From Leucothrix mucor (GTDB taxonomy: Bacteria > Pseudomonadota > Gammaproteobacteria > Thiotrichales > Thiotrichaceae), in the NCBI GenBank assembly GCA_011322515.1, contig DRMS01000397.1:1-5710 (forward strand): a DNA stretch of 5,710 nucleotides. Reading direction: 5' to 3'. Below, one piece after another: positions 1-5,272 of this stretch; position 1 is the first letter of the stretch, and the number at the start of each line of letters is the position of its first letter. The notes below the pieces were generated by a model that did no database searches, was not told the origin of the DNA, and worked only from the letters and a program-made list of their open reading frames with translations. The position numbers were made by a program, and so were the translations under genes.

Positions 1-95
1 AACAGATCAATGCTTTGTTTACTAAAGAAATTACGCAAAAAACAATTATTGCCAAAGAAGATATAGAGAAAGAAATATTAGCATTTTTGAATTAA
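1..95 (+). CDS. C-terminal end of an unidentified protein (partial)
   Basis: An open frame enters from the left edge (first full codon at base 3) and ends at TAA 93-95, leaving 30 residues that finish ...EDIEKEILAFLN. The tail is rich in Lys, Glu and Ile and looks helical. No motif is visible and I do not recognise the family. It may be a fortuitous open frame, but its lysine- and glutamate-rich composition looks coding. The next + strand gene starts more than 200 bp later, so the two are probably not one tight operon. Confidence 0.5.
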   Translation, partial: QINALFTKEITQKTIIAKEDIEKEILAFLN

Positions 96-145
96 ATGCT
101 CTGAGCATTCAAGCAATCACCTGATCATTTCCAATCCAATAGGCG

Positions 146-157
146 TTCCTATAGGAA
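146..157. repeat. Perfect 12-bp palindrome TTCCTATAGGAA
   Basis: The 12 bases read the same on both strands. It lies 51 bp after the upstream gene and 166 bp before the first peroxidase start, just before the long hairpin at 178-235. It could be an operator, or part of a small repeat element together with that hairpin. No function can be assigned from sequence. Confidence 0.4.
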
Positions 158-177
158 ATCTCATCAAGCCTGTAGGG

Positions 178-235
178 AAGCCATAGAGAGGGCAATCTTT
201 CTACAAATAGAATCCTTGTCCTCTCTATTAGGCTT
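178..235. other. Long bulged hairpin between the upstream gene and the first peroxidase
   Basis: Arms 178-182 (AAGCC) and 231-235 (GGCTT) pair. After a 2-nt bulge (229-230), 183-195 pairs with 216-228 as 13 bp including one G.U. After a 3x3 internal loop, 199-203 (TTCTA) pairs with 208-212 (TAGAA) around a CAAA loop. That is 23 pairs in 58 bases. The 3' side has no T-run, so it is not a classical intrinsic terminator. It may be an mRNA 3' structure of the upstream gene, a leader structure of the peroxidase gene, or a small palindromic repeat. Confidence 0.5.
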
Positions 236-311
236 ATTATTCACACTGAATATATACAATTAATCAAGATAATAAAAATATTTCATAGGAAAATTCTCTA
301 TTTTCTACTAA

Positions 312-1436
312 ATGATCAAGTTAATTGTGCTAATTTCCACCACTCTTCTAGTTTGTAAAAATAAAAATGGACAACACTGCTCTATGACACTAGCGTTTCT
401 CCTTTCTAGCACTCACTCTCGACAAAAGAGAAAATCCATTCAACATGCTTTACCTAATTCCCTACGTAAATATACACTTCACTCCTTATTTATTAGCTCA
501 CTTTTTATTGTAGCTTCAAGCTTATACGCAGATTATGAACCACTCAAACCATTGGAAGCGCCAAAAAATCTAAATATGCTGAAAGTAAAATTGGGCGAAC
601 GCCTATTTCATGATGTGCGCCTATCCAAAGATGACAGTATTGCTTGTGCTGGTTGTCACAACCTTGCACTTGGCGGGGCTGACAACAAAGCTCTGTCGGT
701 GGGCATTAACGGCGGTGTTGGTGGTGTTAATTCACCCACTGTTTATAATAGTGGTTTATTATTTCGACAATTTTGGGATGGGCGCGCTGAAACATTAGAA
801 GATCAGGTTGATGGTCCAGTACAAGAAAAAGTTGAAATGGGTTCACTATGGTCGGAGGTGGTTAGTAAACTTTATAAAGATAAGACCTATTCTGATGAAT
901 TTAAAGCCATTTACAAAGAAGATGATAATGCAATTTCCCGCCAACATATTAAAGATGCCATTGCAGAATTTGAGCGTTCACTTGTTACGGTAAACTCCCC
1001 TTTTGATCAATATCTTAAAGGCAATATTGATGCCATTGATGAGCAAGCCAAAGAGGGCTATCGCCTATTTAAGCGCTATGGTTGCGCCTCCTGCCATCAA
1101 GGAGCTAATGTGGGTGGCAATATGTATCAGGTCTTTGGTGTCATTACCTCTTATTTTGAAAAACAAGACGAAATAACAGTAGGTGATAAGGGTCGTTTTA
1201 ATGTTACTGGTAAGCTCGCAGATATGCATCGCTTTAAAGTTCCGTCCTTGCGTATGGCAGCCTTAACCCCTCCTTATCTGCATAATGGAAAAGCTGAAAC
1301 ATTAAGGGATGCGGTTGATATTATGTTTGAACATCAGCTTGGACGCAAAGCACCTGACGAGGACAAGGAAGCAATTGTGCATTTTATTAAAACACTGGTT
1401 GGCGAACATCCTGCGTTAAAACAGGAGGGAAAATAA
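312..1436 (+). CDS. Periplasmic diheme cytochrome c peroxidase / MauG-family protein
   Basis: The product is an exported diheme c-type peroxidase, expected to reduce H2O2 with electrons from small periplasmic cytochromes or to do MauG-like oxidation. Haem-binding motifs are CAGCH (C112, C115, H116) and CASCH (C258, C261, H262). The inter-haem Trp motif FWDGRAETLEDQ has W155, followed by VEMG with a probable active-site Glu (E175). The C-terminal stretch FKVPSLRMAALTPPYLHNG, then DAVDIMFEHQLG, supplies M338, the likely Met ligand of the high-potential haem. Odd point: Ile132 stands where classical enzymes carry the distal His. A signal sequence lies at about 52-73 (cleavage after LYA73), giving a mature protein of about 301 residues, the usual family size. 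The 51 residues before it are unusual; no ribosome binding site is clear at ATG 312 or at the in-frame ATG 384, so the start is uncertain. The stop overlaps the next start by 1 nt. Confidence 0.9.
   Translation: MIKLIVLISTTLLVCKNKNGQHCSMTLAFLLSSTHSRQKRKSIQHALPNSLRKYTLHSLFISSLFIVASSLYADYEPLKPLEAPKNLNMLKVKLGERLFHDVRLSKDDSIACAGCHNLALGGADNKALSVGINGGVGGVNSPTVYNSGLLFRQFWDGRAETLEDQVDGPVQEKVEMGSLWSEVVSKLYKDKTYSDEFKAIYKEDDNAISRQHIKDAIAEFERSLVTVNSPFDQYLKGNIDAIDEQAKEGYRLFKRYGCASCHQGANVGGNMYQVFGVITSYFEKQDEITVGDKGRFNVTGKLADMHRFKVPSLRMAALTPPYLHNGKAETLRDAVDIMFEHQLGRKAPDEDKEAIVHFIKTLVGEHPALKQEGK
1423..1429 (+). promoter_or_regulatory. Strong ribosome binding site for the sensor-like gene
   Basis: AGGAGGG lies inside the last codons of the peroxidase gene, 6 nt before ATG 1436. 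With the TAATG stop/start overlap it fixes the downstream start and indicates translational coupling of the two genes. Confidence 0.8.
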
Positions 1437-3022
1437 TGCGATTACAAAAAGGTTTTAGTATTGCAATAACATTAGCTCTATTGCTGACTGTACTCTCTAT
1501 CGTAGCCATTGCAGGCGCATATTATTTTATTGAAAAGACCCGAAATAATGGCTTTGAAGAAAATATGGTAACGCTTAATAGCTTGCAACGTCTGGATGCA
1601 AAATGGAGTGAAAATATATTAAAAACGCATAATTACACCTTGCAAGATTTTGATCAGCTAACTAGTTATATGATCAAGATACGTCAGGCATTAGGCTCTC
1701 TCAATCAACGTGGCATGTCAGATGAAAAAATAGTAGGCAAGAAAACAGCGAAACAATATCAAATTTATAAACATTCCTTTGCTACCAAAAACGAAGCGGT
1801 TGAAAATTATAAATCAGAACAGGCTATTGTGCGTAACTCAGTTCGTTATTTACCTGAAGCTGGAGAGATAGCGCAACAAGCTTTAGCTGAAAGTAGTGAT
1901 CAACAAGACCGATTAACCAATAACTTACTGAACATATCAACACTGAAAATGAATCAATATTTACTAAATACCGTCAGTGCTGAAAAAGTTAAAAAAACAC
2001 TGGAAAAACTGGAGTCTCAAGATACTAGTGCTGACATAAAAGCTAAAATGCAGGATTATTTTATCCATTCTCGCCTAGTCATTAAGCATAAACCAGAAGT
2101 TGACAAAACCCTACAGAGTGCTATGTCGGTTGATATTTCCACACTGTCAAATAATCTTGTCAATCAATATGCCAAATCACAAGATGCGGTAAAACAGCGC
2201 ATAAAAAAATTACAGCAAATAATACTTGCAGGTGCAGTAATGTTATTAGCATTATTAGTATGGTTTTTATTCAGACTGCGCAACATCAGCAAAGAAATAT
2301 TACTTGCCAGTGCTAAAAATAAAACGATTGAACAACAGTTACTAGAATCCGAAGCGCATGTAAAACAGGCAAATATAAATATTGCACAGATAGAGCAACA
2401 AGCTGCATCAGGACAACTTAGCCTAACTACATTTAAGCATCTAAGTACAAGCATACCTGCACTAGCAACACATATTTCCTTTTTAAAAAACCTAAAAGAA
2501 AATCAGGTAGTGGCGCAGTATAAAGATAAAATGGATCTAATGATTGGCGATATGGATGGTATGTATAATAATCTGTATCAGCTAAATACATTGATTGATC
2601 CGCAAAAAAACAAGGATAAGCAGGTTAGTTTTGATTTTAACCATGTCATTCAATCTGCCTTTAAAAGTGTTTCAGAGGATGCAAGCACATCCGCAAAATT
2701 CAATAAACAGCTAAGCTCTGTGCCAAAAATACGCGCCAGCTCAACCGATTTATTTCAAATCACTACAAAATTATTACAACAAGCAGCCACAACATGGCAT
2801 CAAGGTAATGAAAGTATTTTTGTTAAAACATGGGCAACAGGACACTACGCCAACCTGTGTATAAGCATTTTTGACTACGATACGATTGAAGCGCTCTATA
2901 AAGAAGAATCCTTAGCGGATCTAGGTAAATTACTAGAGCAGAACTCCGCGATAATAAAGCTCACACCAAGGGAAGAAGGTAAAAGTAGCATTATTTGGGT
3001 GTCTTTTCCCTATGGAAAATGA
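1436..3022 (+). CDS. Two-TM helical sensor protein with degenerate histidine-kinase core
   Basis: A 528-residue inner-membrane protein. TM1 is at about 9-31, a wholly helical periplasmic domain at 32-258, TM2 at 262-279, a Gln/Glu-rich coiled coil at about 285-330, a DHp-like helical pair at about 330-390 and an HATPase-like fold at about 397-528. The long helical sensor between two TMs resembles DAHL-type kinase sensors (inference). The kinase core is eroded. The segment 438-454 (DLFQITTKLLQQAATTW) matches the N-box frame, but Q448/Q449 replace the essential Asn. FDYDTIE (479-485) stands in for the DxGxG box without its glycines, and the GxGxG lid is absent (LADLGKLL), although the ending SSIIWVSFP matches the tail of the fold. 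H335 and H346 are possible remnants of the phospho-His helix, with no H-E-x-x-N/P box. It is probably a pseudokinase or scaffold signalling about the peroxidase's substrate or state. The operon link is firm; the function is inferred. Confidence 0.75.
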   Translation: MRLQKGFSIAITLALLLTVLSIVAIAGAYYFIEKTRNNGFEENMVTLNSLQRLDAKWSENILKTHNYTLQDFDQLTSYMIKIRQALGSLNQRGMSDEKIVGKKTAKQYQIYKHSFATKNEAVENYKSEQAIVRNSVRYLPEAGEIAQQALAESSDQQDRLTNNLLNISTLKMNQYLLNTVSAEKVKKTLEKLESQDTSADIKAKMQDYFIHSRLVIKHKPEVDKTLQSAMSVDISTLSNNLVNQYAKSQDAVKQRIKKLQQIILAGAVMLLALLVWFLFRLRNISKEILLASAKNKTIEQQLLESEAHVKQANINIAQIEQQAASGQLSLTTFKHLSTSIPALATHISFLKNLKENQVVAQYKDKMDLMIGDMDGMYNNLYQLNTLIDPQKNKDKQVSFDFNHVIQSAFKSVSEDASTSAKFNKQLSSVPKIRASSTDLFQITTKLLQQAATTWHQGNESIFVKTWATGHYANLCISIFDYDTIEALYKEESLADLGKLLEQNSAIIKLTPREEGKSSIIWVSFPYGK

Positions 3023-3051
3023 GATACCGCGATCTTTTCATAGATAGCTAA

Positions 3052-3168
3052 GAGGCTGTCCGACAACTAAAGAATTTCATATTTTTCTCTGCATGTTGTG
3101 ACTGTAATTTTACAAATACACTACATACAGTATGTAAAAATTAATCATGCTAGTTATCGGACAGGTTC
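3052..3168. mobile_element. 117-bp IS5-like miniature inverted-repeat element
   Basis: Terminal inverted repeats match at 14 of 17 positions: left GAGGCTGTCCGACAACT (3052-3068), right complement GAACCTGTCCGATAACT (3152-3168). The element is flanked by CTAA (3048-3051) and CTAG (3169-3172). Both fit the YTAR target duplicated by many IS5-family elements, though they differ at the last base. The interior has no ORF and contains the dyad TACATA-CAG-TATGTA (3122-3136). It lies 29 bp after the sensor gene, so the hairpin may also shape the 3' end of that mRNA. The family assignment is an inference from end sequence and target. Confidence 0.55.
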
Positions 3169-3200
3169 CTAGTATGCCAAACATTTTTATTATTATTGCT

Positions 3201-3344
3201 GGCTACCAGTTTAAGGCGGGACAGTTCATTTTTCCGCTATTCACTTGCACCCTTCGACAAGCTCAGGAAGCTAGCTCCCTGAGCTTGTCGAAGGGCCCAG
3301 GTTGTTTGCTATGAGGTTACTTGTCCCACCTTAAGTTGGTAGCC
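3201..3344. mobile_element. 144-bp MITE, copy 1, with 8-bp target duplication
   Basis: Terminal repeats of 24 bp (3201-3224 and 3321-3344) match at 20 positions and begin GGCTACCA. The element is directly flanked by TTATTGCT on both sides (3193-3200 and 3345-3352), an 8-bp target duplication showing it moved as a unit. It has no coding capacity, so it would have been mobilised in trans by a related transposase. A perfect REP-type palindrome sits in its centre. A second copy lies at 4744-4910 in the same orientation. An 8-bp duplication fits several IS families (for example IS1595 or ISL3); the parent is not visible here. Confidence 0.8.
3250..3295. repeat. REP-type palindrome nested in MITE copy 1
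   Basis: CCCTTCGACAAGCTCAGG (3250-3267) pairs perfectly over 18 bp with 3278-3295 around a 10-nt loop. The CCTTCG...CTCAGG arm recurs in the second MITE (4794-4861) and in the REP after the thioredoxin gene (4538-4590), so it is a dispersed repeat independent of the MITE ends. Confidence 0.8.
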
Positions 3345-3387
3345 TTATTGCTTTTAAAATAAAATTTCAAATAGAGTTAAGTAGTTC

Positions 3388-3414
3388 TTACTATTTTTTC
3401 GGATAAAATAGTAA
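3388..3414. terminator. Small AT-rich hairpin past the ychJ stop
   Basis: TTACTATTTT (3388-3397) pairs perfectly with AAAATAGTAA (3405-3414) around a 7-nt loop. It lies about 40 nt beyond the ychJ stop, where a terminator for that minus-strand gene would be expected. Neither strand shows a T-run after the stem and the stem has only two G-C pairs, so a terminator role is tentative. Confidence 0.3.
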
Positions 3415-3454
3415 TCTATATTAAATTCACAGCCACAAATTGAAATGATTAAGA

Positions 3455-3835
3455 TTATTCTGCCCCAATATAAACCCACTTTTCCTGCACTTTCTCAAAA
3501 GAACTAGTTTCAGTTAACTGTCCTATCTGCCCGTTATGCACATAGGTAGCAGTAAACGTAACAATTCCTGTCGTATCTTGTTGCATTCCTAATTCAATTT
3601 TTGTGATTTTCAGGCTTATCCATTGCGTATCACCTAGTTGTAATAGGCTTTGTAATGAGGGACGTGTTTGTTTATGCCATGTTTTAAATAAATAATGTGG
3701 GTTCTGTAGCACATAAGCGCTGTAGCGGGAGCGCATTAATGCTTCGGCTGTCCGAGCGCTTTGTTTTCCGCTATGATAAGGCGCACAACAAACTTTGTAT
3801 TCAGATGATGATTTACAGGGGCATGGGTTTTTCAT
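3455..3835 (-). CDS. ychJ: YchJ family SEC-C motif protein (UPF0225)
   Basis: A small cytosolic protein of 126 residues. The N-terminus NPCPCKSSSEYKVCCAPYH is a SEC-C zinc motif (C5, C7, C16, C17). It is followed by the family signatures LMRSRYSAYV (33-42) and YLFKTWHKQTRP (48-59) and a C-terminal NTF2-like beta-rich part (about 70-124, with TFTATYVHNGQ and ETSSFEKVQEKWVYI). Length is normal for single-SEC-C members; no second C-terminal SEC-C motif is present. The family is widespread in proteobacteria, but no biochemical role is established to my knowledge. It is transcribed away from the thioredoxin gene, with only 38 bp between starts. The ribosome binding site is weak: only A-rich sequence lies before the ATG. 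Confidence 0.93.
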   Translation of the reverse strand: MKNPCPCKSSSEYKVCCAPYHSGKQSARTAEALMRSRYSAYVLQNPHYLFKTWHKQTRPSLQSLLQLGDTQWISLKITKIELGMQQDTTGIVTFTATYVHNGQIGQLTETSSFEKVQEKWVYIGAE

Positions 3836-3873
3836 AAAATTTAAAAATAATTTCTAACATTTAAGGGCGTATT
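3836..3873. promoter_or_regulatory. Short divergent intergenic region between ychJ and the thioredoxin gene
   Basis: Only 38 bp separate the two ATGs, and nearly all of it is A/T. The plus-strand TAAGGG at 3862-3867, 6 nt before ATG 3874, is the ribosome binding site of the thioredoxin gene and fixes its start. There is too little room for two complete separate promoters and leaders, so the promoters must overlap each other or reach into the opposite coding region. Confidence 0.45.
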
Positions 3874-4509
3874 ATGTTCAACAAATCTATACTATTTTCC
3901 TACTTATTTTTGCTTATATTTATTTCAACTCAGGCTGTTGCGGAACGACCTTTACTAAAGCAACTCTCTGGTAAGTCAATCGCACCAGCATTTGAGTATC
4001 CTGATTTGGACGATAAAATTCATAAGCTATCGGACTATAAGGGTAAAACACTTGTTATCAATTTTTGGGCAACATGGTGTCCGCCTTGTCGTAAAGAAAT
4101 GCCTTCGATGAATCGCGCTTGGAAACATTTAAAAGCGGAGGGAGTACAAATGCTGGCAATTAATATTGGCGAGGATGAGTCGAATGTGCATGTATTTCAG
4201 AATGAACATCCTATTGATTTTCCCATTTTACTAGACCCCTTAAGTGAGTCACTTGATGCTTGGAGAGTTAGAGGATTACCAACGACTTATATTATTAGTC
4301 CAAATGGCACGGTTGCTTATAGCGCAACGGGTCCTAGAGAATGGGATGATACACGCATTTTAGAGAAAATTATTGCATTGAAAAGCACACAACCTGCCAT
4401 AAAAGAAAAGCCTCAGGCAGACAGTAAAAACGATGTAATAAAGACAGGAGCAAAAGAAGAAACGAAAGAAAAATCATTTACGGATAGTGTTCTTGATTTT
4501 TTCAAATAA
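3874..4509 (+). CDS. Exported TlpA/ResA-like thioredoxin-fold protein
   Basis: A periplasmic thiol-disulfide oxidoreductase of 211 residues. The signal peptide spans 1-23 (hydrophobic 5-19, cleavage AVA23-ER). The thioredoxin fold at about 36-170 has FWATWCPPCRKEMP with catalytic C69 and C72, and the cis-Pro loop RGLPTTYIISPNG with P136. The peroxiredoxin-like opening (APAFEYPDLDDKIHKLSDYKGK) is typical of the TlpA/ResA/CcmG group, whose members commonly reduce apocytochrome c or other periplasmic thiols. A Lys/Glu-rich low-complexity linker (about 173-200) leads to the short amphipathic end SFTDSVLDFFK, which is not part of the usual fold. Two diheme cytochrome genes lie on either side, so a role in haem-protein maturation is reasonable but inferred. 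A disulfide reductase for other targets is equally possible. Confidence 0.9.
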   Translation: MFNKSILFSYLFLLIFISTQAVAERPLLKQLSGKSIAPAFEYPDLDDKIHKLSDYKGKTLVINFWATWCPPCRKEMPSMNRAWKHLKAEGVQMLAINIGEDESNVHVFQNEHPIDFPILLDPLSESLDAWRVRGLPTTYIISPNGTVAYSATGPREWDDTRILEKIIALKSTQPAIKEKPQADSKNDVIKTGAKEETKEKSFTDSVLDFFK

Positions 4510-4537
4510 GATCCTATAGTTTTTCACATAAATAATT

Positions 4538-4590
4538 GCACCCTTCGACTCCGCTCAGGGTACAGCTCCCTGAGCGGAATTGAAGGGTGC
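4538..4590. repeat. REP-type hairpin after the thioredoxin gene
   Basis: Arms 4538-4560 and 4568-4590 (23 nt each) pair at 21 of 23 positions with a 7-nt loop; one of the two differences is a G.U in RNA. The arm is GCACCCTTCGACTCCGCTCA followed by GGG. It shares CCTTCG...CTCAGG with the MITE-internal REPs but has a different middle (ACTCCG instead of ACAAG). It starts 29 nt past the stop and could cap or terminate the thioredoxin mRNA, although no T-run follows. Confidence 0.75.
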
Positions 4591-4743
4591 GGAAATTTAA
4601 TAAATGAATGTCTATAGGCTCTTTACCTAACTGATGTTACGCAGTTAAGTGTGTTTTAATCACCAAAAGGGCATCCTTATATATCTAAAAAGTAGGTTAG
4701 AAAGTTCCAAGCAATGATTTTATCCATCTTACTTGCCCTTTTA
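4591..4743. other. Non-coding stretch with weak inverted repeats, possible element remnant
   Basis: No credible ORF is seen. TAACTG (4628-4633) pairs with CAGTTA (4642-4647), and AAAAGGGCA (4665-4673) pairs with TGCCCTTTT (4734-4742). The latter defines a 78-bp unit that ends one base before the second MITE. These may be remains of another miniature element, but no flanking duplication was found. Confidence 0.3.
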
Positions 4744-4910
4744 GGCTACCAGTTTAAGATGGGACAGTTCATGTTTCTGCTATTCACCCGCATCCTTCGA
4801 CAAGCTCAGGAAGCGGTGTCCTGAGTCTACCGAAGGGCTAGCTCCCTGAGCTTGTCGAAGGTGCGGGTTGTTTGCTATGACTTTACTTGTCTCGCCTTAA
4901 GTTGGTAGCC
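4744..4910. mobile_element. 167-bp MITE, copy 2, with an extra REP arm
   Basis: It shares both ends with copy 1 (7 differences over the first 67 bases, 4 over the last 41) and the same orientation. It is 23 bp longer because of an extra block at about 4814-4836, which holds the additional REP-like arm CCTGAGTCTACCGAAGG. The flanks (CCCTTTTA before, ACTTTACT after) are not duplicated, so this copy is older, has lost a flank, or arose by recombination. No coding capacity is present. Confidence 0.75.
4794..4861. repeat. Three-armed REP inside MITE copy 2
   Basis: Arm 1, CCTTCGACAAGCTCAGG (4794-4810), can pair perfectly with arm 3 (4845-4861), and only partly with the intervening arm 2 (4820-4836, CCTGAGTCTACCGAAGG). 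The arrangement is one forward arm and two reverse arms of different sequence, unlike the simple hairpin of copy 1. Confidence 0.7.
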
Positions 4911-5057
4911 ACTTTACTTCCATATAAAGGATATGAAATTATTATAATTAATTTTCATTCAGCTAGCTAATAAATAACAATAAGCAAAACTTATCACCAA
5001 CATCATAATTCATTATTTTAAATTGTAGCATAATCAATCTATTATTGGTTTAGGTTT

Positions 5058-5071
5058 TTGATCTATGTCAA
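5058..5071. promoter_or_regulatory. FNR/ANR-type binding site
   Basis: TTGATCTATGTCAA matches the FNR/ANR consensus TTGAT-N4-ATCAA at 9 of 10 fixed positions; the one change, GTCAA, is common in ANR/DNR boxes. Its centre (5064.5) is followed by -10-like TATTTT (5092-5097), near class II spacing, and GATAAT (5101-5106). Control of bacterial cytochrome c peroxidase by ANR/FNR is known in Pseudomonas and E. coli. Here it would induce the downstream peroxidase at low oxygen. Confidence 0.6.
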
Positions 5072-5100
5072 TGATAATTTTATAACTGGTTTATTTTTCG

Positions 5101-5106
5101 GATAAT
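5101..5106 (+). promoter_or_regulatory. Candidate -10 element GATAAT
   Basis: Five of six bases match TATAAT. It lies about 37 nt after the FNR-like box centre and just before the 5110-5126 dyad, so the transcript would start near 5112 and have a leader of about 228 nt. No good -35 is visible, as expected for an activator-dependent promoter. TATTTT at 5092-5097 and TATAAC at 5125-5130 are alternatives. Confidence 0.3.
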
Positions 5107-5109
5107 CGG

Positions 5110-5126
5110 TATACCTCCTAGGTATA
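5110..5126. promoter_or_regulatory. 17-bp dyad, candidate operator
   Basis: TATACCT-CCT-AGGTATA has perfect 7-bp arms and a 3-bp spacer. It overlaps the predicted transcription start region, where a repressor site would be expected. I do not recognise the cognate regulator. Confidence 0.4.
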
Positions 5127-5210
5127 TAACCCTATTTTATCAATATATCATTAAGCTAATCCCCCACTACAGTTTATAGAACTATAGATATCCACCTATT
5201 AAATTCCCAC

Positions 5211-5272
5211 AGGAGTTCAAACTTTATCCTTATCCATCTGTATTAGAGCATCTGGGTAAAGCTTAAACTCCT
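5211..5272 (+). promoter_or_regulatory. Leader hairpin 1 of the second peroxidase gene
   Basis: Arms 5211-5229 and 5254-5272 pair at 17 of 19 positions (one G.U, two C.A or A.C mismatches) around a 24-nt loop. The stem begins AGGAGTT/AACTCCT. It has no following T-run, so it is not an obvious terminator. Its 3' foot (5269-5272) is shared with the hairpin that covers the ribosome binding site. Confidence 0.5.

Larger units (their letters stand above)
4911..5210. other. AT-rich upstream region of the second peroxidase gene
   Basis: No ORF is credible: all frames are broken by frequent stops. It holds the FNR/ANR-type box at 5058-5071, a possible -10 GATAAT at 5101-5106 and the dyad at 5110-5126. 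Together with the hairpins at 5211-5333 it makes an unusually long regulatory region of about 430 bp between MITE copy 2 and the gene. Confidence 0.5.

Noticed and set aside
610..993. Two short plus-strand frames inside the first peroxidase
   Set aside because: They are out-of-frame shadows of a gene with clear diheme motifs; neither has a recognisable product.
2164..2454. 96-residue minus-strand reading frame
   Set aside because: It lies wholly inside the sensor-like gene, is Cys-rich with no family resemblance and reads as the antisense of a helical coding region.
3010..3045. Terminator after the sensor-like gene
   Set aside because: CTATG-G-AAAA can pair with TTTTCATAG with a bulge, but the stem is AT-rich, overlaps the coding end and has no T-run.
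3049..3173. Integron attC-like recombination site
   Set aside because: The length and inverted ends were suggestive, but the conserved RYYYAAC and GTTRRRY boxes are absent and no integron cassette structure surrounds it.
3250..4861. CRISPR array
   Set aside because: The repeated CCTTCG...CTCAGG arms are inverted, irregularly spaced and inside MITE or REP elements, with no regular spacers.
3193..4918. Composite transposon formed by the two MITE copies around ychJ and the thioredoxin gene
   Set aside because: Copy 1 has its own 8-bp duplication on both sides, and the outer flanks of the pair (TTATTGCT and ACTTTACT) do not match, so the copies inserted separately.
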